Shown here: one piece after another, positions 1 to 10,450 of the stretch
How the letters are laid out: every line of letters begins with the position of its first letter
How positions within the stretch are numbered: the stretch's first letter is position 1
Assembly: GCA_036346375.1 (NCBI GenBank)
Contig: CM070512.1
Coordinates: 37,618,466-37,682,465 of the forward strand
DNA: 64,000 nt
Direction: 5' to 3'
Source of the DNA: Guadua angustifolia
Lineage: Eukaryota; Streptophyta; Magnoliopsida; Poales; Poaceae
Position numbers and translations under genes: made by a program
Notes under the pieces: model-generated
The model's database searches: none
The model's input: the letters and a program-made list of their open reading frames with translations, nothing else
Told to the model about the DNA's origin: nothing

Positions 1-2951
1 ATCCGACTTGTTTGAAGTCCACGGTAGTGATACCGTACTTGTCGATGTTCACGCCCCTAGGTAGCCTGACCCACTAGCACCGAAAGAGGGGGACCTTCAA
101 AGGCCCATAGTCAAGCTCCCAAATCTCGCCTATGAATCAGAGTACGCGTCAGATATTGCCATTGTTGTCATAAGCATCTATACGACCAAATTGCTCGTTG
201 GTTCTCCGTTATCTTGTGCTCTCGTGATAAAATGTATATCCATTGATGTCGATCCTTCAAGTGCCAAAATTGTATATGACGGTCCCTTAGCCAGCGCTGT
301 CAATTGAGCGCACTCTATTTGCTTATGCATAATGTGTCTAAGCAACCAATCTCCAAAGTTATCTCTGTGCTCTCTCACGATCCAAACCTCAGACTTATAT
401 GGGTTTTTTCTTCGTAGCATGTTCTTGTGCATGTTGACATACGGGGCCGCTACAACTAATTGGTGTAGAACTGTAAAATGTGTTTGCATGAATGAAGCAC
501 GATCATTTATACGGATCGATTTTTGACCTAGTGTCCCTTTCCCTTGTAGCCTCCCTTCATGGCGAGATACGGGCGCACCAATTGATTTGAGATCCATGTA
601 ATCGATGTAGAACTCGATGACCTCCTGCCTCAACCTTCCGCAATGTACCCTTCCTACCGATGTCGACATTTAACATATTTCTTCACAACCCCATGAACCT
701 CTCGAAGGGTACATCCGATATAGAAACACGAGTCAAGAAACCGATTCTTTCACAATATGAACAATGAGATGGACCATAATATAGAAGAAGGATGGAGGGA
801 AGCACATCTCAAGCCGGCTTAGAGTGTGGATCACGTTTTGCTGCAGCTTATCTAGTTTCAACGGGTCGATAACCTTCTGTGAAATTGCGTTGAAGAATGA
901 ACACAACTTTATAATTGGGTCTCGCACTTTCTCTGGCAGAACACCCCTAATTGCAATAGAAAGTATCTGTGTCATCATCACGTGGCAATCATGAGACTTC
1001 ATACCAATTAATTTTAAGTATTTCATTGAGACTAGCCTCTTTATGTTAGCAGAATAACCGGACGGAACTTTGACTTCGTGCAAGCACTCACACACGCTAA
1101 TTTTCTCATTCTTACTTAAAGTGTAGCAAGCTGTGGGAAGGTATTTTTTTCCTTGACCCAGGTCTTCATGATGCAGCTCCTTCCTGAGTTTCATATCTTT
1201 CAGGTCCATTCGTGTGTTGAATGTATCTTTTGTTTTGCCAGGTATGTCTAGTAAAATACAAAGCAAGCTGTCACACATGTTCTTCTCTATATGCATGACA
1301 TCGATCGCATGTCGAACATCCAGGTGATGCCAATAAGGTAGGTCCATAATATTGATCTCTTTTTCCACAAAGGAGCTGTATTACCAGAACTTGGGACTGA
1401 TGTACTTCCGGCTCCCTTTCCATGGATAATTTTAATATCCTTTATGGCCACAAATATCTCTTTGCCGTTGCAATGTTTCGAAGTTGAAGCAGTCTCCTTT
1501 GTACCATCAAAAGCTCTCTTGTTGTTGCGATATGGGTGGTCCTTGCGAAGAAACCTACGATGCCGCATGTAACATATTTTTCGGCAATATTTCAGCCACG
1601 CCACTCAGATTACCTATGCAATGGACGCATCCATTAAATCCTTTTATAGTCTGGCCCGAAAGATTGCCAAGAGCAGGGTAATCATTGATGGTTACGAACA
1701 ACAACGCGCGTGCATGAAGTTCTCTATTTTGTACTCATCCCATACCCGCAGATAATCGCTGCTCCACAATACCAAAAAATCTTCAACTAGTGGTTTGAGG
1801 AACACATCAATATCATTGCCAGGTTGCCTCAGCCCTTGGATCAGTAATGGCATCATAATGTACTTCCGCTTCATGCAAAGCCAAGGAGGAAGGTTATAGA
1901 TACATAAAGTCACCGGCTAGGTGCTATGACGACTACTCATGTTGCCGAAAGGATTCATCCCATCCGTACTGAGTTCGAACCTTATATTCCTCATATCATA
2001 TGCAAAGTGTTTCTTATATTTTCTATTGATATTCCTCCACTGCGCGGAGTCAACAAGGTGTCTAAGCATTCCATCCTTCTTACGTTCTTCAGCGTGCCAT
2101 CGCAGCAATTGAGCATGCCTTTTGTTCGCAAACCGACGCTTCAGACGGGGATTATAGGGAAATACCACACCACCTTGGTCGGAGGTCTTTTCTTCTTATG
2201 ATGTGCCTCGATGTCGTCATCGCCGCGCTTATACCAAGATGCCTTGCAAATGGGACACGCATCCAAATTTGCAAACTCATTGCGATACAATATGCAATCG
2301 CTTGGACATGCGTGTATTTTCAGACTTCCATCCCAACGGACAAACAACTCGCTTGGCACGAGTGCGTGGTTGCCGGCAACACGCTACCCTTTGAAGGACA
2401 TCTCGAAGAAACCTAACAGCCTGCGGAAACTCTTATCGGACCAACCATTGCTAGCCTTCAACTGCAACAGCGTAAGCACAACATGCAGCTTTTTGAGCTC
2501 CTCCTTGCAGCTTGGGTACAAGGGTGTTGTAGAATCCTCAACCATACATCAAACTTCAAAATCCCTTTCACTCTTGAGGTCCTCCTCCCCATCATGCAAC
2601 ATCTGTTCTAGATCATCTTCATGGTTATCGGTGAACGGTCTTCATGGGTGTCAACGAACGATTTTCGATCGCAATGAAGTCATTGTCTTCATCATCATCA
2701 ATCAGATGCCCTTCACGTACAATCTCATCTTCACTGTGCTCGGTCCAACAGGTATAGGCAGGCTTGAAACCCCTTCGAAGCAAGTGTGCACGGATCGCCT
2801 CAAGGTTAGAAAATTGCTTTTCATTCTTACAATCGATGCACGGGCAACAAATATAGTCCTTCAGCTTATTTGACTTGTACACCGCAGCCGTGCTCAAAAA
2901 ACTAGTCACACCGTTAAAGTACTCTGTATCGCGACGGTCCGCTTTATACAT
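1..2951 (-). pseudogene. TNP2-type CACTA transposase, frameshifted, 3' end outside window
   Basis: Read on the minus strand, segments from successive frames follow the order of plant CACTA TNP2 proteins. The N-terminal transposase-associated domain is at 2951-2625 (CPCIDCKNEKQFSNLEAI). The TNP2 core runs from 2359 to about 1290, with CPICKASWYKRGDDDIEAHH, STDGMNPFGNMSSRHST, YNLPPWLCMKRKYIMMPLL and GNDIDVFLKPLVEDFLVLW. Next comes the link to DUF4218 (WHHLDVRHAIDVMHIEKNMC, near 1345; DUF4218 to about 200, including HFTVLHQLVVAAPYVNMHKN). DUF4216-like sequence (IWELDYGPLKVPLFRC) runs to the window edge. Frame changes near 2150, 1690 and 1290 and internal stops show that no intact protein is made. 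The family role is DNA cleavage and transfer at CACTA termini in the nucleus. Identification is firm; exon structure is not resolved. Confidence 0.9.
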
Positions 2952-3417
2952 TCATCTTCGGTCAATCTATAAATATTTATAACAAATAAAATCTCAGTAA
3001 ATCAATAAGTGCTCACAAATTGTTTTATTCATTTAATTTGTTATGTAGTGCTAATTAATCTAGAAATTTTCATTACTTATAAATCTATATCCAAATCTCG
3101 ATTGTAAAATCAATTAAATAATTGCTATTAATTATATATAATGGTCCGTCCAGCAAATTTACATTACTTATAGAAATTTTAAATTAACATTTTAGGTAAT
3201 TAGATTAAACAATAGTTAACATTTTTACGTAAGAAACAATTTTAGGTAATTAGATTAAAGAATAGTTAATTATGAAGTGCTACCACATTTAAATTCAATC
3301 AACGATTAAATGCAATCACTAATTTAGTCCTCTAATACTTAAATTCAACCTACATCATAATCTCACCAATCACTATACATATAAAAGTTGGTAATTTCAA
3401 ATCTAGCCTCTAGATTA
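2952..3417. other. AT-rich non-coding DNA of CACTA A
   Basis: Very AT-rich sequence upstream of the transposase. A short direct repeat (acaattttaggtaattagatta) occurs twice near 3185-3260. No coding potential or known element was recognised. It ends in TTA (3415-3417), which is duplicated at 6418-6420 around the nested element. Confidence 0.6.
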
Positions 3418-4216
3418 GGCCATCTCCAACAGCATTACCTAAATTTGGATCCCTATAACCTCATATACAGAATTCCCTAAAAAGATTCCTTCCCTATATC
3501 TCTTCCTTCTCCAACAGTATTCCCCAAATCCCACTCTCTATTTTCTCACTCCTATATTATAATGATATTTCATAACCGCCATATGAGCCACGTTTATTTT
3601 TTACCGGGGAAAATTTGACCGGCTATTTTTAATTGCCAGAATTTAAAATTTAAAATTTATTCTAACGGTCAACGTAACGGCTATATTGTAACGGTCAATA
3701 TAACGGCTATATCTCTAGCTTAAAAGAATAAAACTTTGAACAAGCTTGGTAAAGAGTATCGACAATTTCAATCTGGGTCTCATTCTCATTAAGATAGAAC
3801 GGAATACTTATGTCAAGGAAAAGAACATATGGCTTTATTTCCCCCCTTGGCCCTAATGTACAACACTCGCATCGATTGGTCCAAAGTTAATTTGAACTTA
3901 CAAACTGGAACCTAAAAATGTTTCAAAGCTTGCACAATTCTGATTCTCTGGAGCTTTGATACAAAAATAATGGAGTCTATCTATGGATCTGTGTCCCAAT
4001 AGGAGGTTACAGTGAGAAGATGAGGAGCATATCCAGATAAATCATACAAAATCTAATGTATGGTATCATGGTAGATCTGCAATCTTGAAGGTAGAATCCT
4101 CCAAAGAATCAGATCCTTTTACTGCTAGTAGATAGTACCTCTAAAGAAACCCAAAATTGAGTCCTGTATAATGCCATCGTCTAGAGAAATTTTCATGCCC
4201 TTGAATACTTTGAGCT

Positions 4217-4741
4217 TCACATCGGTACCTTCAGAGGTTCATCATCAACCAAACTACCTCCATTTTCAACTTTGCTCAAAGAATCTGAGATGAAAGGAGC
4301 CGACTCGCTTTCTTTCACCTGCAATGCGAAAAACAAACAGAGAATTATAAACAAGAAACTAAAACTAATGAAGCTAGAAGACCACTGAAGCTGACATTAT
4401 TTGAAGAAAAGAAGGTTTAAAGGTTAAATATCCCCCACACAACAAGCATAACCAAAACTAGCTACGCCTTGATGCTTCAGTTTTGCATAATTCTTAATCA
4501 TGGCATCGACACATAAGTTTTAAATTACAATACTTAAATACGATATAGTCATAATTATTGCAAAATCAAATGCTCAACTATTTGCTTGCAATGAAATTCA
4601 AACGAAAAGGTACCTTGTGGGGAGATATCAGATTTTTCTCATTGGCCTCAACGTGCGTGTATATGAATATAAGACCATTCCAACTACTGCGATTAGGATG
4701 CCAAGTATGCTTCTCCAGCTAAATGGGTCATGAAGCAGAAC
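4217..4741 (-). pseudogene. Captured 3' end of a nucleotide-sugar transporter (URGT/TPT-DMT family) gene
   Basis: Two exons with canonical borders can be read on the minus strand. Exon 4741-4614 encodes VLLHDPFSWRSILGILIAVV followed by GMVLYSY, the last transmembrane helix of the plant UDP-rhamnose/UDP-galactose transporter-like family (Golgi membrane antiporters of the TPT/DMT fold). One frame change just after YSY restores a reading through VEANEKN to the donor at 4613. After an intron, exon 4318-4217 encodes KESESAPFISDSLSKVENGG and then a stop. About 300 bp below the stop looks like a captured 3' UTR. All upstream transporter exons are missing, so no functional transporter can be made. 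The family assignment is from remembered motifs; fragment status is certain. Confidence 0.7.
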
Positions 4742-5439
4742 ATGTTGTGCGACAGTTAGCTCATAGTCTTATACACACACAAGTGCACCAATAAAGGAGA
4801 ATCAGGAAACATACAACAGCTTGATCTTGCTTGAGTCGTGTTATGCCAAACCGTTGTGCAACATTCTCAGACGTGAGGCTCATCGGTAGAAGGCAATCAC
4901 GCGCTTGAGAAAATAGCTCAATCTAAAATAGCTAGATATTTCAGTGCATTTTTTTATACCTGTGATGGAAACAAAGAGCTCCGAAGCATTCAATAATGTC
5001 TCACACCACAAGCAATTATGAAGAAAGCCTTCTCATCAATAGCATTAGGAAAAAAGTGATCCGAGAAGAACCCATCAAGATCTATGTATATAAAGTATCA
5101 GTGCAGAATCTTTTACTTCTTTTAGGAAAAAAGTGATCAAGAAGATGTTGTTCAGTTGTAGTTGCATGGCTATTACCATACCTAAAAAGGAGGTAGACTA
5201 CAGTTTAAGAATGTAGGCCAGTAATTTCTAATAAACTCCTTGTATGTTATTTTAAGATTACCAAATGAAATATCAATATGGCCCCCAAAAATATAAAAAG
5301 TGAGATATCGGTAAGAACCCATAAATTTCTCACATCAATTTTAGAACAGAATCCCATGATTCCACATAAAATGTTTTAGCACACATATGAGTTATGAAAC
5401 ATAAACGCATCTTAAAAGGTTTGAGTGCATTGTACATAC

Positions 5440-5687
5440 TTAGCTCCAGTAGAATTGAAAGATACTAAAAGTGCAGCTGTTATCTCATCCATGGCATCAT
5501 ATGCTCTGTAAGTGCACCGAAGCTGCAATTCTGACAGTAAATAATCAGAATTCAGAAATGAAGAATTGATTATCCATATACCAAACATAACAAACATAAT
5601 CAACCAATTCTACCTCTCTAGTGGTGGCATCCCACAGGTGTATTGGATGATCACGACTAGTACTTGCAAATACACAGGTAGCCGGAT
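5440..5687 (-). pseudogene. Captured exons of a WRAP53/TCAB1-like WD40 gene
   Basis: Two minus-strand exons join in frame. Exon 5687-5614 (acceptor TTTTGCAG, donor GTAGAA) encodes PATCVFASTSRDHPIHLWDA, and exon 5522-5440 (acceptor AATTGCAG, donor GTATGT) encodes LRCTYRAYDAMDEITAALL followed by VSFNSTGAK. The SSRDHPIHLWDA - YRAYD.DEITAA - SFNPTG succession is diagnostic of WRAP53 (telomerase Cajal body protein 1), a WD40 scaffold that binds CAB-box RNAs in Cajal bodies. Only two internal exons (about 52 residues of a roughly 400-residue protein) are present. Earlier and later blades are absent, so this is a transposon-borne copy. Splice sites look intact, so it could still be spliced in a read-through transcript. 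Confidence 0.8.
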
Positions 5688-5819
5688 CTGCAAAACATCA
5701 CACCACCTTGCATTCACAGTTGAACATGAACTAAGAACTCAAGAAACAGGGGAGCCAAGAACCCTTGGTCACGGAGTCTTATCTTCCCCATGGGGAAAAA
5801 ACAAGAGGGAGCAGTAAAT

Positions 5820-6310
5820 TAATCACGGAAGGATGGAATCCCAACTACTCACCGATCGGGAGTGGCCGGGTGGGGCGTGGAGACCGGAGAGCGGCCGAGG
5901 AGAGGAGGGGACCATGAGACGCGCCGGGATTGGGACTCGGGAGGTGAGAACAACCGATGAGAGGGATAGGCCACGGAAACACGAGATCGAGGGAGGGAGA
6001 CGGGAAGGGACCTTATGGGAGTGATGGAGGAGCTGCGCGCAGACATGGCGAGGGGCGGGTCTAGGGTTTGGGGGAGGAGGAGATGTGGCTCTCGTCCGCC
6101 GCCACCACTGTGGTCCTCCCCGACGACGCTGCCGCCTCCTGGCTCTGGCTCGGGCGGGCCGCCTCCCTGGCAAAGGGACTGGTGGCTCACCTCCTCCACT
6201 CCGAGTGGGCGCGAGGGACCCCAGCTGGCTGCCTTCGCGATAGGGAATGGAATGAGGAAGGGAGAGAGAATCCTGAGATTTCGGGATTCTGTCTCCTACC
6301 CCTAAAATTG
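5820..6310. other. GC-rich exon/promoter-like segment inside Harbinger-like element, origin unknown
   Basis: An abrupt GC-rich island in AT-rich DNA that resembles the first exon and 5' UTR of a grass gene. Several overlapping frames are open on both strands, but none gives a recognisable domain. A minus-strand reading beginning MSARSSSITPIRS near 6045 has a nearby GTCCC. Because the WRAP53-like exons lie just downstream on the minus strand, this may be the captured 5' end of that or another gene. I could not link it to either. Confidence 0.4.
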
Positions 6311-6659
6311 AGGAATGCGATGAGGAATCTGTTGGAGCTCGTTTGCTTGATACTATGCTTCGCGCTGCCTCAATTTTTTCGATAGGGAATGGGATACAGA
6401 TACTCTTGGAGATGCTCTTAGAGCTCTAATTGTGTTGACTATGCAATCAATAATTCTCACAACCTATAACAATATAGAACGTAATATCCAACTAAATAAA
6501 CTACCAAAGAAATGTACATCAAGATGCGAACCTTAGATTATGAGTTAAAAATGAATTCCACCAAATTTGAGAGCAAAAATTCGCCCCCACTCCACCCCAA
6601 CCAAGTAAGAATAGAGGTCCTCTCTGCTCTGGACAGGTTGGGGAAGCAAGCCAGGGTAT

Positions 6660-7014
6660 ATATAGTGCCACATTATCACTGCCGGCTTTTCTCTTGAACC
6701 GGCAGTAATATATCACTGCCACTTTTATCTCTAAATCCGGTAGTGATATCGCTGCCGTTTCCCGCACAAATCACTTTATCACTGTCGGTTATACTGTTGA
6801 ACCGGTAGTAATACATCACTGCCGGTTCTATCTCTAAACCTGGCAGTGATATTGCTGCCGTGAATAGAGCGAAAATTATATTGTTCTTATCACTGTCGGT
6901 TTTATTTAGAACACTGCCGGCTGAATTTAAAACTGACAGTGATAATATTATCACTGCCGATTCGGGCCTACCTGACAGTGATGGGGGTCACGGATGAAGC
7001 AATCTGTAGTAGTG
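6660..7014. repeat. Subterminal repeat array and terminus of CACTA A
   Basis: About ten copies of a 10-14 bp motif (TATCACTGCCGGTTT and its reverse complement, AACCGGCAGTGATA) occur in both orientations, several as back-to-back pairs separated by about 15 bp. This is the expected site array for subterminal-repeat-binding protein of a CACTA element. Small open frames here are by-products of the repeats. The terminus itself is at 7014. Confidence 0.85.
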
Positions 7015-7017
7015 AGC

Positions 7018-8360
7018 AGACTTACCACCACCACTAAGTCCTTTTTTATAAATGTAAAGATATATGATATTCTATATTCCGTGTTATACTAAATAATACA
7101 AAGATAGCACAAATGAAACAATTTTAATAAACAAACATTAAGATTGAAAAGCGTCTCAACCGAGAAAAAAGAGGATGCCCAAAGAGAGTAGCTAAAGCAA
7201 CTTACATCGAAAGTTCAAAAATTATCTGAAATTTGAATTATGCCATGTGTTCTGCAACTATATGTTTTTGAAGTCATCACTTTTCTAGCGCCCTAAAAAC
7301 TTTTTTTTACAAATATGGCTTCCTTTTGAACACAATTACAAAAATAGCTCCATCTCCAACCGCGAAAGCATCAGCAAACGACACGTGTCGCATGCTGTAC
7401 TCCCACACTACGGAAGGAGCTACTGAGCTATAGGACATTGGTAGCTTCGGTGGCCTATTGGCACTTCTATGGTCGGGGATAGGGTATTTTTTGCAATTGC
7501 GTTTGGAAGGAGATCAGATTTGCAAAAAAAAGTTTGTCATGGGGCCGAAATAGTCCTTGTTTCTATGTTTTCTATATATAGTTCTTTCTTGTACATATGT
7601 TTTTACTATTTAGACAACACAATAGCATATGTATAGCCAAATTATTTAAACATGCCTTAAAAATGATATCCATATTTGCTATAAAACAACACAATCATAT
7701 ATGCATAGCTAAATCATTTCAACATAGTTTATGTGTAAGTATACTATCCACCTTGCTAGTTAGGGAAATGACAAGAAAACATGCCGGTAGCTTGGTAATA
7801 TAAATTAATTTTGGTTCACATCGGTATATCCAGCGTGAAAAGTCAAACTGGACTCTACTTGACACTTCCTGCAATCCCACTACTGTTCGGCCATGATATC
7901 TTCTGTTGCCATGGACTCTGACTCTCCTGCAGTTGACCCGTGTCCACAAAAATGGTGTAGGGAGGTTGTTTAACATCTCTGCCCATCTCGGTTTGAATCC
8001 CAGGGTTCCTAGGATCGGCTCAGGTGCTCATCCTCTATTATTTGGAAAAGAAATAACTAGGGATGGATGTGTTGGGGTGGGCGTAATTGATTGGTCGTTT
8101 GCGTACTCGTTGATTGCTGAATCAATTGGTTTCTCTCTTTCATGTTTTATATATTATTCTGCCATCCTTATTTTTCATAACATCGTAAGCATTTTCTCGT
8201 GCATCTTGAAACCACTTTGCCACTAATCGACAATGCCAGTTTCAAGATAGGATGCATCGTGCATCAGAATTTGTTCGTTCTCTCTTTTCGCGTAGTTGTT
8301 TCACATGATTATATAACATCGAGCTTTACTAATGTGACTGTACCGCACTACTTACTGTAG
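7018..8360. other. Region between CACTA A and NLR exon 2, probably NLR intron 1
   Basis: No protein-coding similarity. The last bases (cttactgtag) are a clean 3' splice acceptor for the NLR exon that starts at 8361, so at least the right part is likely intron. Around 7945-8000 the sequence tggtgtagggagg ... ggtttgaatccc resembles split pol III A and B boxes and may be a SINE remnant, but the match is weak. The CACTA insertion at 7014 separates this segment from whatever exon 1 once preceded it. Confidence 0.5.
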
Positions 8361-10362
8361 GTGCTTATGTGTGATTGATGATATATGGCAAGAGCAGGCG
8401 TGGGATATTATCAAACTTGCTTTGCCAGATGGTAATCGTGGAAGCAAGATAATCACCACCACCCGCAAAAAGGCTGTTGCAAAACATGCTGGTGGTGTTT
8501 ATGAGCTACAACCTCTTTCTGACCATTACTCTGAAGAACTGCTTAACATGAGATTATTTGGCTCTAAAGATGGGTGTCTTCCTGATTTGACTAAAGTCGC
8601 CAGAAAAATCTTAAAGAAATGTGGCGGTGTACCATTGGCCATTATTACTACAGCAAGCCTACTAGCTAATAAACCGATGCATCAACAGGAATGGGAGAAG
8701 GTGAATGAGTCTATCGGTACAGGAATGGAAAAAAGCCTTTCTGTGGACAAGATGAGTAAGATATTGAGTCTCAGCTACAATGATCTTCCCCCTCATTTGA
8801 AGACTTGCTTGTTGTATCTAAGCATATATCCGGAAGATGCAGTGATTGAAAGGGATACTTTGGTATCGAGTTGGATAGGAGAGGGTTTCATTACCGACGA
8901 GGGACAAGCTGCAGGGGCACGCTTGCAGGAGGTAGGAGAGTCTTACTTCAACGAACTCATTAACAGAAGCTTAATCCAGCCAGTGGAGGAAGACCCTCGT
9001 TATGACGATGGGAAGGTGTATTATTGCCGAGTGCATGACATGGTGCTTGAGCTCTTAAATCAGTTGTCAGCTGAAGAAGGCTTTGTTACCACGTTATTTG
9101 CAGATGGTCAGCAAGCTGCAGGTACATCTTCAATGCAGAATAAGAAGATTCGCCGGCTATCCCTCCACAATAGCGGCAATACATTTGCTTTGCCAGAAGC
9201 AAGAGAGCGGTTGTCCCAAGTGAGGTCTCTTACTGTCTTTGGCAGGGTTGATTCCAATATTCCACCCCTGTCAAGCTTTCCAGTTCTTCGTGTGTTACAA
9301 CTAGGAGACCGCTATAGTAAGAGGAAGTTGGACGTTAAAAATCATCTTAAGGATCTCGGCAACTTGCGTCTCCTGAGGTTTCTTCGGCTATACAATACCA
9401 AGGAAATCCCCGAGAGTATAGGGACTCTACAGTTTTTGCACACGTTGGACGTTTCATCACGTTATTTGGGAACAAAAATAAGGTTACCAAAGTCTGTTGG
9501 TAACCTAGGACAACTGGTGCGGCTAGTTTGTTGGGCAGTGAAACTGCCACATGGTGTGACTCTAGGTAATATGAAATCTCTGCAGGAAGTGGTAGGCATC
9601 TACGTCCTCACCGAGTACGAAATGCAAGAGATTGGTAGTTTGACTGAGCTGAGGGTTCTTCGTATTTTGCTCAATGAAGATGCGAAGCATAATGGAAATT
9701 TCAGGGAAGCCTTGTTCAAGGGTCTGCAGATGTGCAACAAATTACAAGACATACAGATATCAATACCTGTATATGACGGAAGTATTCCCGTAGATTTCAT
9801 GCAAGGGGTTCCTTCAGGTCTCCAAAGGTTTGTGAGCAATACCGCGTTCGAGGCATTCCCAGGGTGGATAAATTCCTCGCTCTCCTCCCTCACCACCGTA
9901 GACATCGTGGTGGACACGTGTATGAGGCATGAGTACCTTGACACACTTGCAGAACTGCCCTCTCTTCTCTTTCTCAGGCTAGGAGCAACTGATTGCCCGG
10001 AACGAAAGGAAAGGATCATCATTCATAGCGCTGGATATGCATTCCGGTGTCTAGAGCATCTTCGCATTGAAACATGCTGTACGGGGCTCACGTTTCAACC
10101 AGGGGCTATGCCAAAGCTTCAAAGGCTTTTTTTTGGGTTCCGAGCGTGTCCGAGGACCGAACATTATCGCGATGGATTTGATTTCGGCTTGGAGAACCTT
10201 CCTTCTCTCAGGCATGCTACATTTTTCTTATTTTTCTTATTGAGGCATTATCGTGATGAAAACAAGAAGAATGAAACAGAAGCAGAGGTTGCTGTTCGGA
10301 AGGCATTTAATGATTATCCAAACCATTTAACTCTTAATTTTCTTAACGGTGGCTGGTATTGA
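8361..10362 (+). CDS. CC-NB-ARC-LRR (NLR) resistance-gene-like protein, exon 2 only
   Basis: A 667-codon open exon. It begins after an acceptor (cttactgtag) in phase 2 and reads CLCVIDDIW, the kinase-2 (Walker B) motif. RNBS-B (GSKIITTTR), GLPL (CGGVPLAI), RNBS-D (CLLYLSIYPED) and an MHD-type motif (CRVHDMVLELL) follow, then leucine-rich repeats from about residue 290 (LRVLQLG, LRLLRFLRLYNTKEIPESIG, LHTLDVS) to a stop at 10360-10362. Intracellular immune receptors of this class bind ATP/ADP through the NB-ARC domain and sense pathogen effectors. The P-loop and coiled-coil domain belong to exon 1, which is absent upstream: a CACTA element ends 1.35 kb before. Without exon 1 the protein cannot be a complete NLR unless that exon lies beyond the left edge. 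The frame itself is undamaged, which suggests recent loss or a still-expressed gene with a very long intron. Confidence 0.85.
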
Positions 10363-10450
10363 AAACTACAAGTATGTACGAGAGGCAGAGGATGCTGTTC
10401 GGGAGGCATTTAATGATTATCCAAACCATTTAACTGTTAATTTGATTTAG
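10268..10450 (+). repeat. Partial duplication of the NLR 3' end
   Basis: The last codons of the NLR (10268-10345, gctgttcggaaggcatttaa region) recur just after its stop (10383-10450) with few changes, giving a second tail whose own stop (tag) is at about 10450. It is a short local direct duplication of about 70 bp with a period of about 115 bp. Confidence 0.75.

Larger units (their letters stand above)
3418..6417. mobile_element. PIF/Harbinger-like non-autonomous element carrying captured gene pieces
   Basis: The left end at 3418 reads GGCCATCTCCAACAGCATTA and the reverse complement of the right end at 6417 reads GAGCATCTCCAAGAGTATCT. These are imperfect terminal inverted repeats of the GAGCATCTCCAACAG type seen in grass Harbinger/Tourist elements. 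Both ends are flanked by TTA (3415-3417 and 6418-6420), the typical 3-bp target duplication of this superfamily. No Harbinger transposase or Myb-like ORF is visible. The interior holds minus-strand exon-like fragments of two unrelated host genes and a GC-rich segment. Alternatively the TIR similarity could mark two independent short MITEs, but the matching TTA duplication favours one element. Confidence 0.65.
1..7014 (-). mobile_element. CACTA (En/Spm-type) transposon A, right part; left end outside window
   Basis: The right terminus is visible at 7003-7014, ending in gtagtagtg, so the opposite strand begins CACTACTAC. It is followed by a possible 3-bp target duplication (agc, 7015-7017). The 350 bp inside this end carry many short subterminal repeats based on TATCACTGCCGGTT in both orientations, the normal architecture for binding of CACTA accessory proteins. 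A decayed TNP2-type transposase lies on the minus strand at 1-2951, and a Harbinger-like element sits between it and the terminus. The left terminus is outside the window, so total length and target duplication cannot be confirmed. Confidence 0.85.

Noticed and set aside
5823..6385. Overlapping long open frames on both strands in the GC-rich segment
   Set aside because: Several frames are open because of composition; none shows a domain or consistent start, so no protein was called.
6519..6954. Minus-strand frames with a repeated ISLPGLEIEPAV-type peptide
   Set aside because: The peptide repeat is just the CACTA subterminal DNA repeat read through; not a gene.
7945..8000. Possible tRNA or SINE from A/B-box-like motifs
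   Set aside because: The B-box is close to consensus but the A-box and stems are poor; mentioned only as a weak hint.
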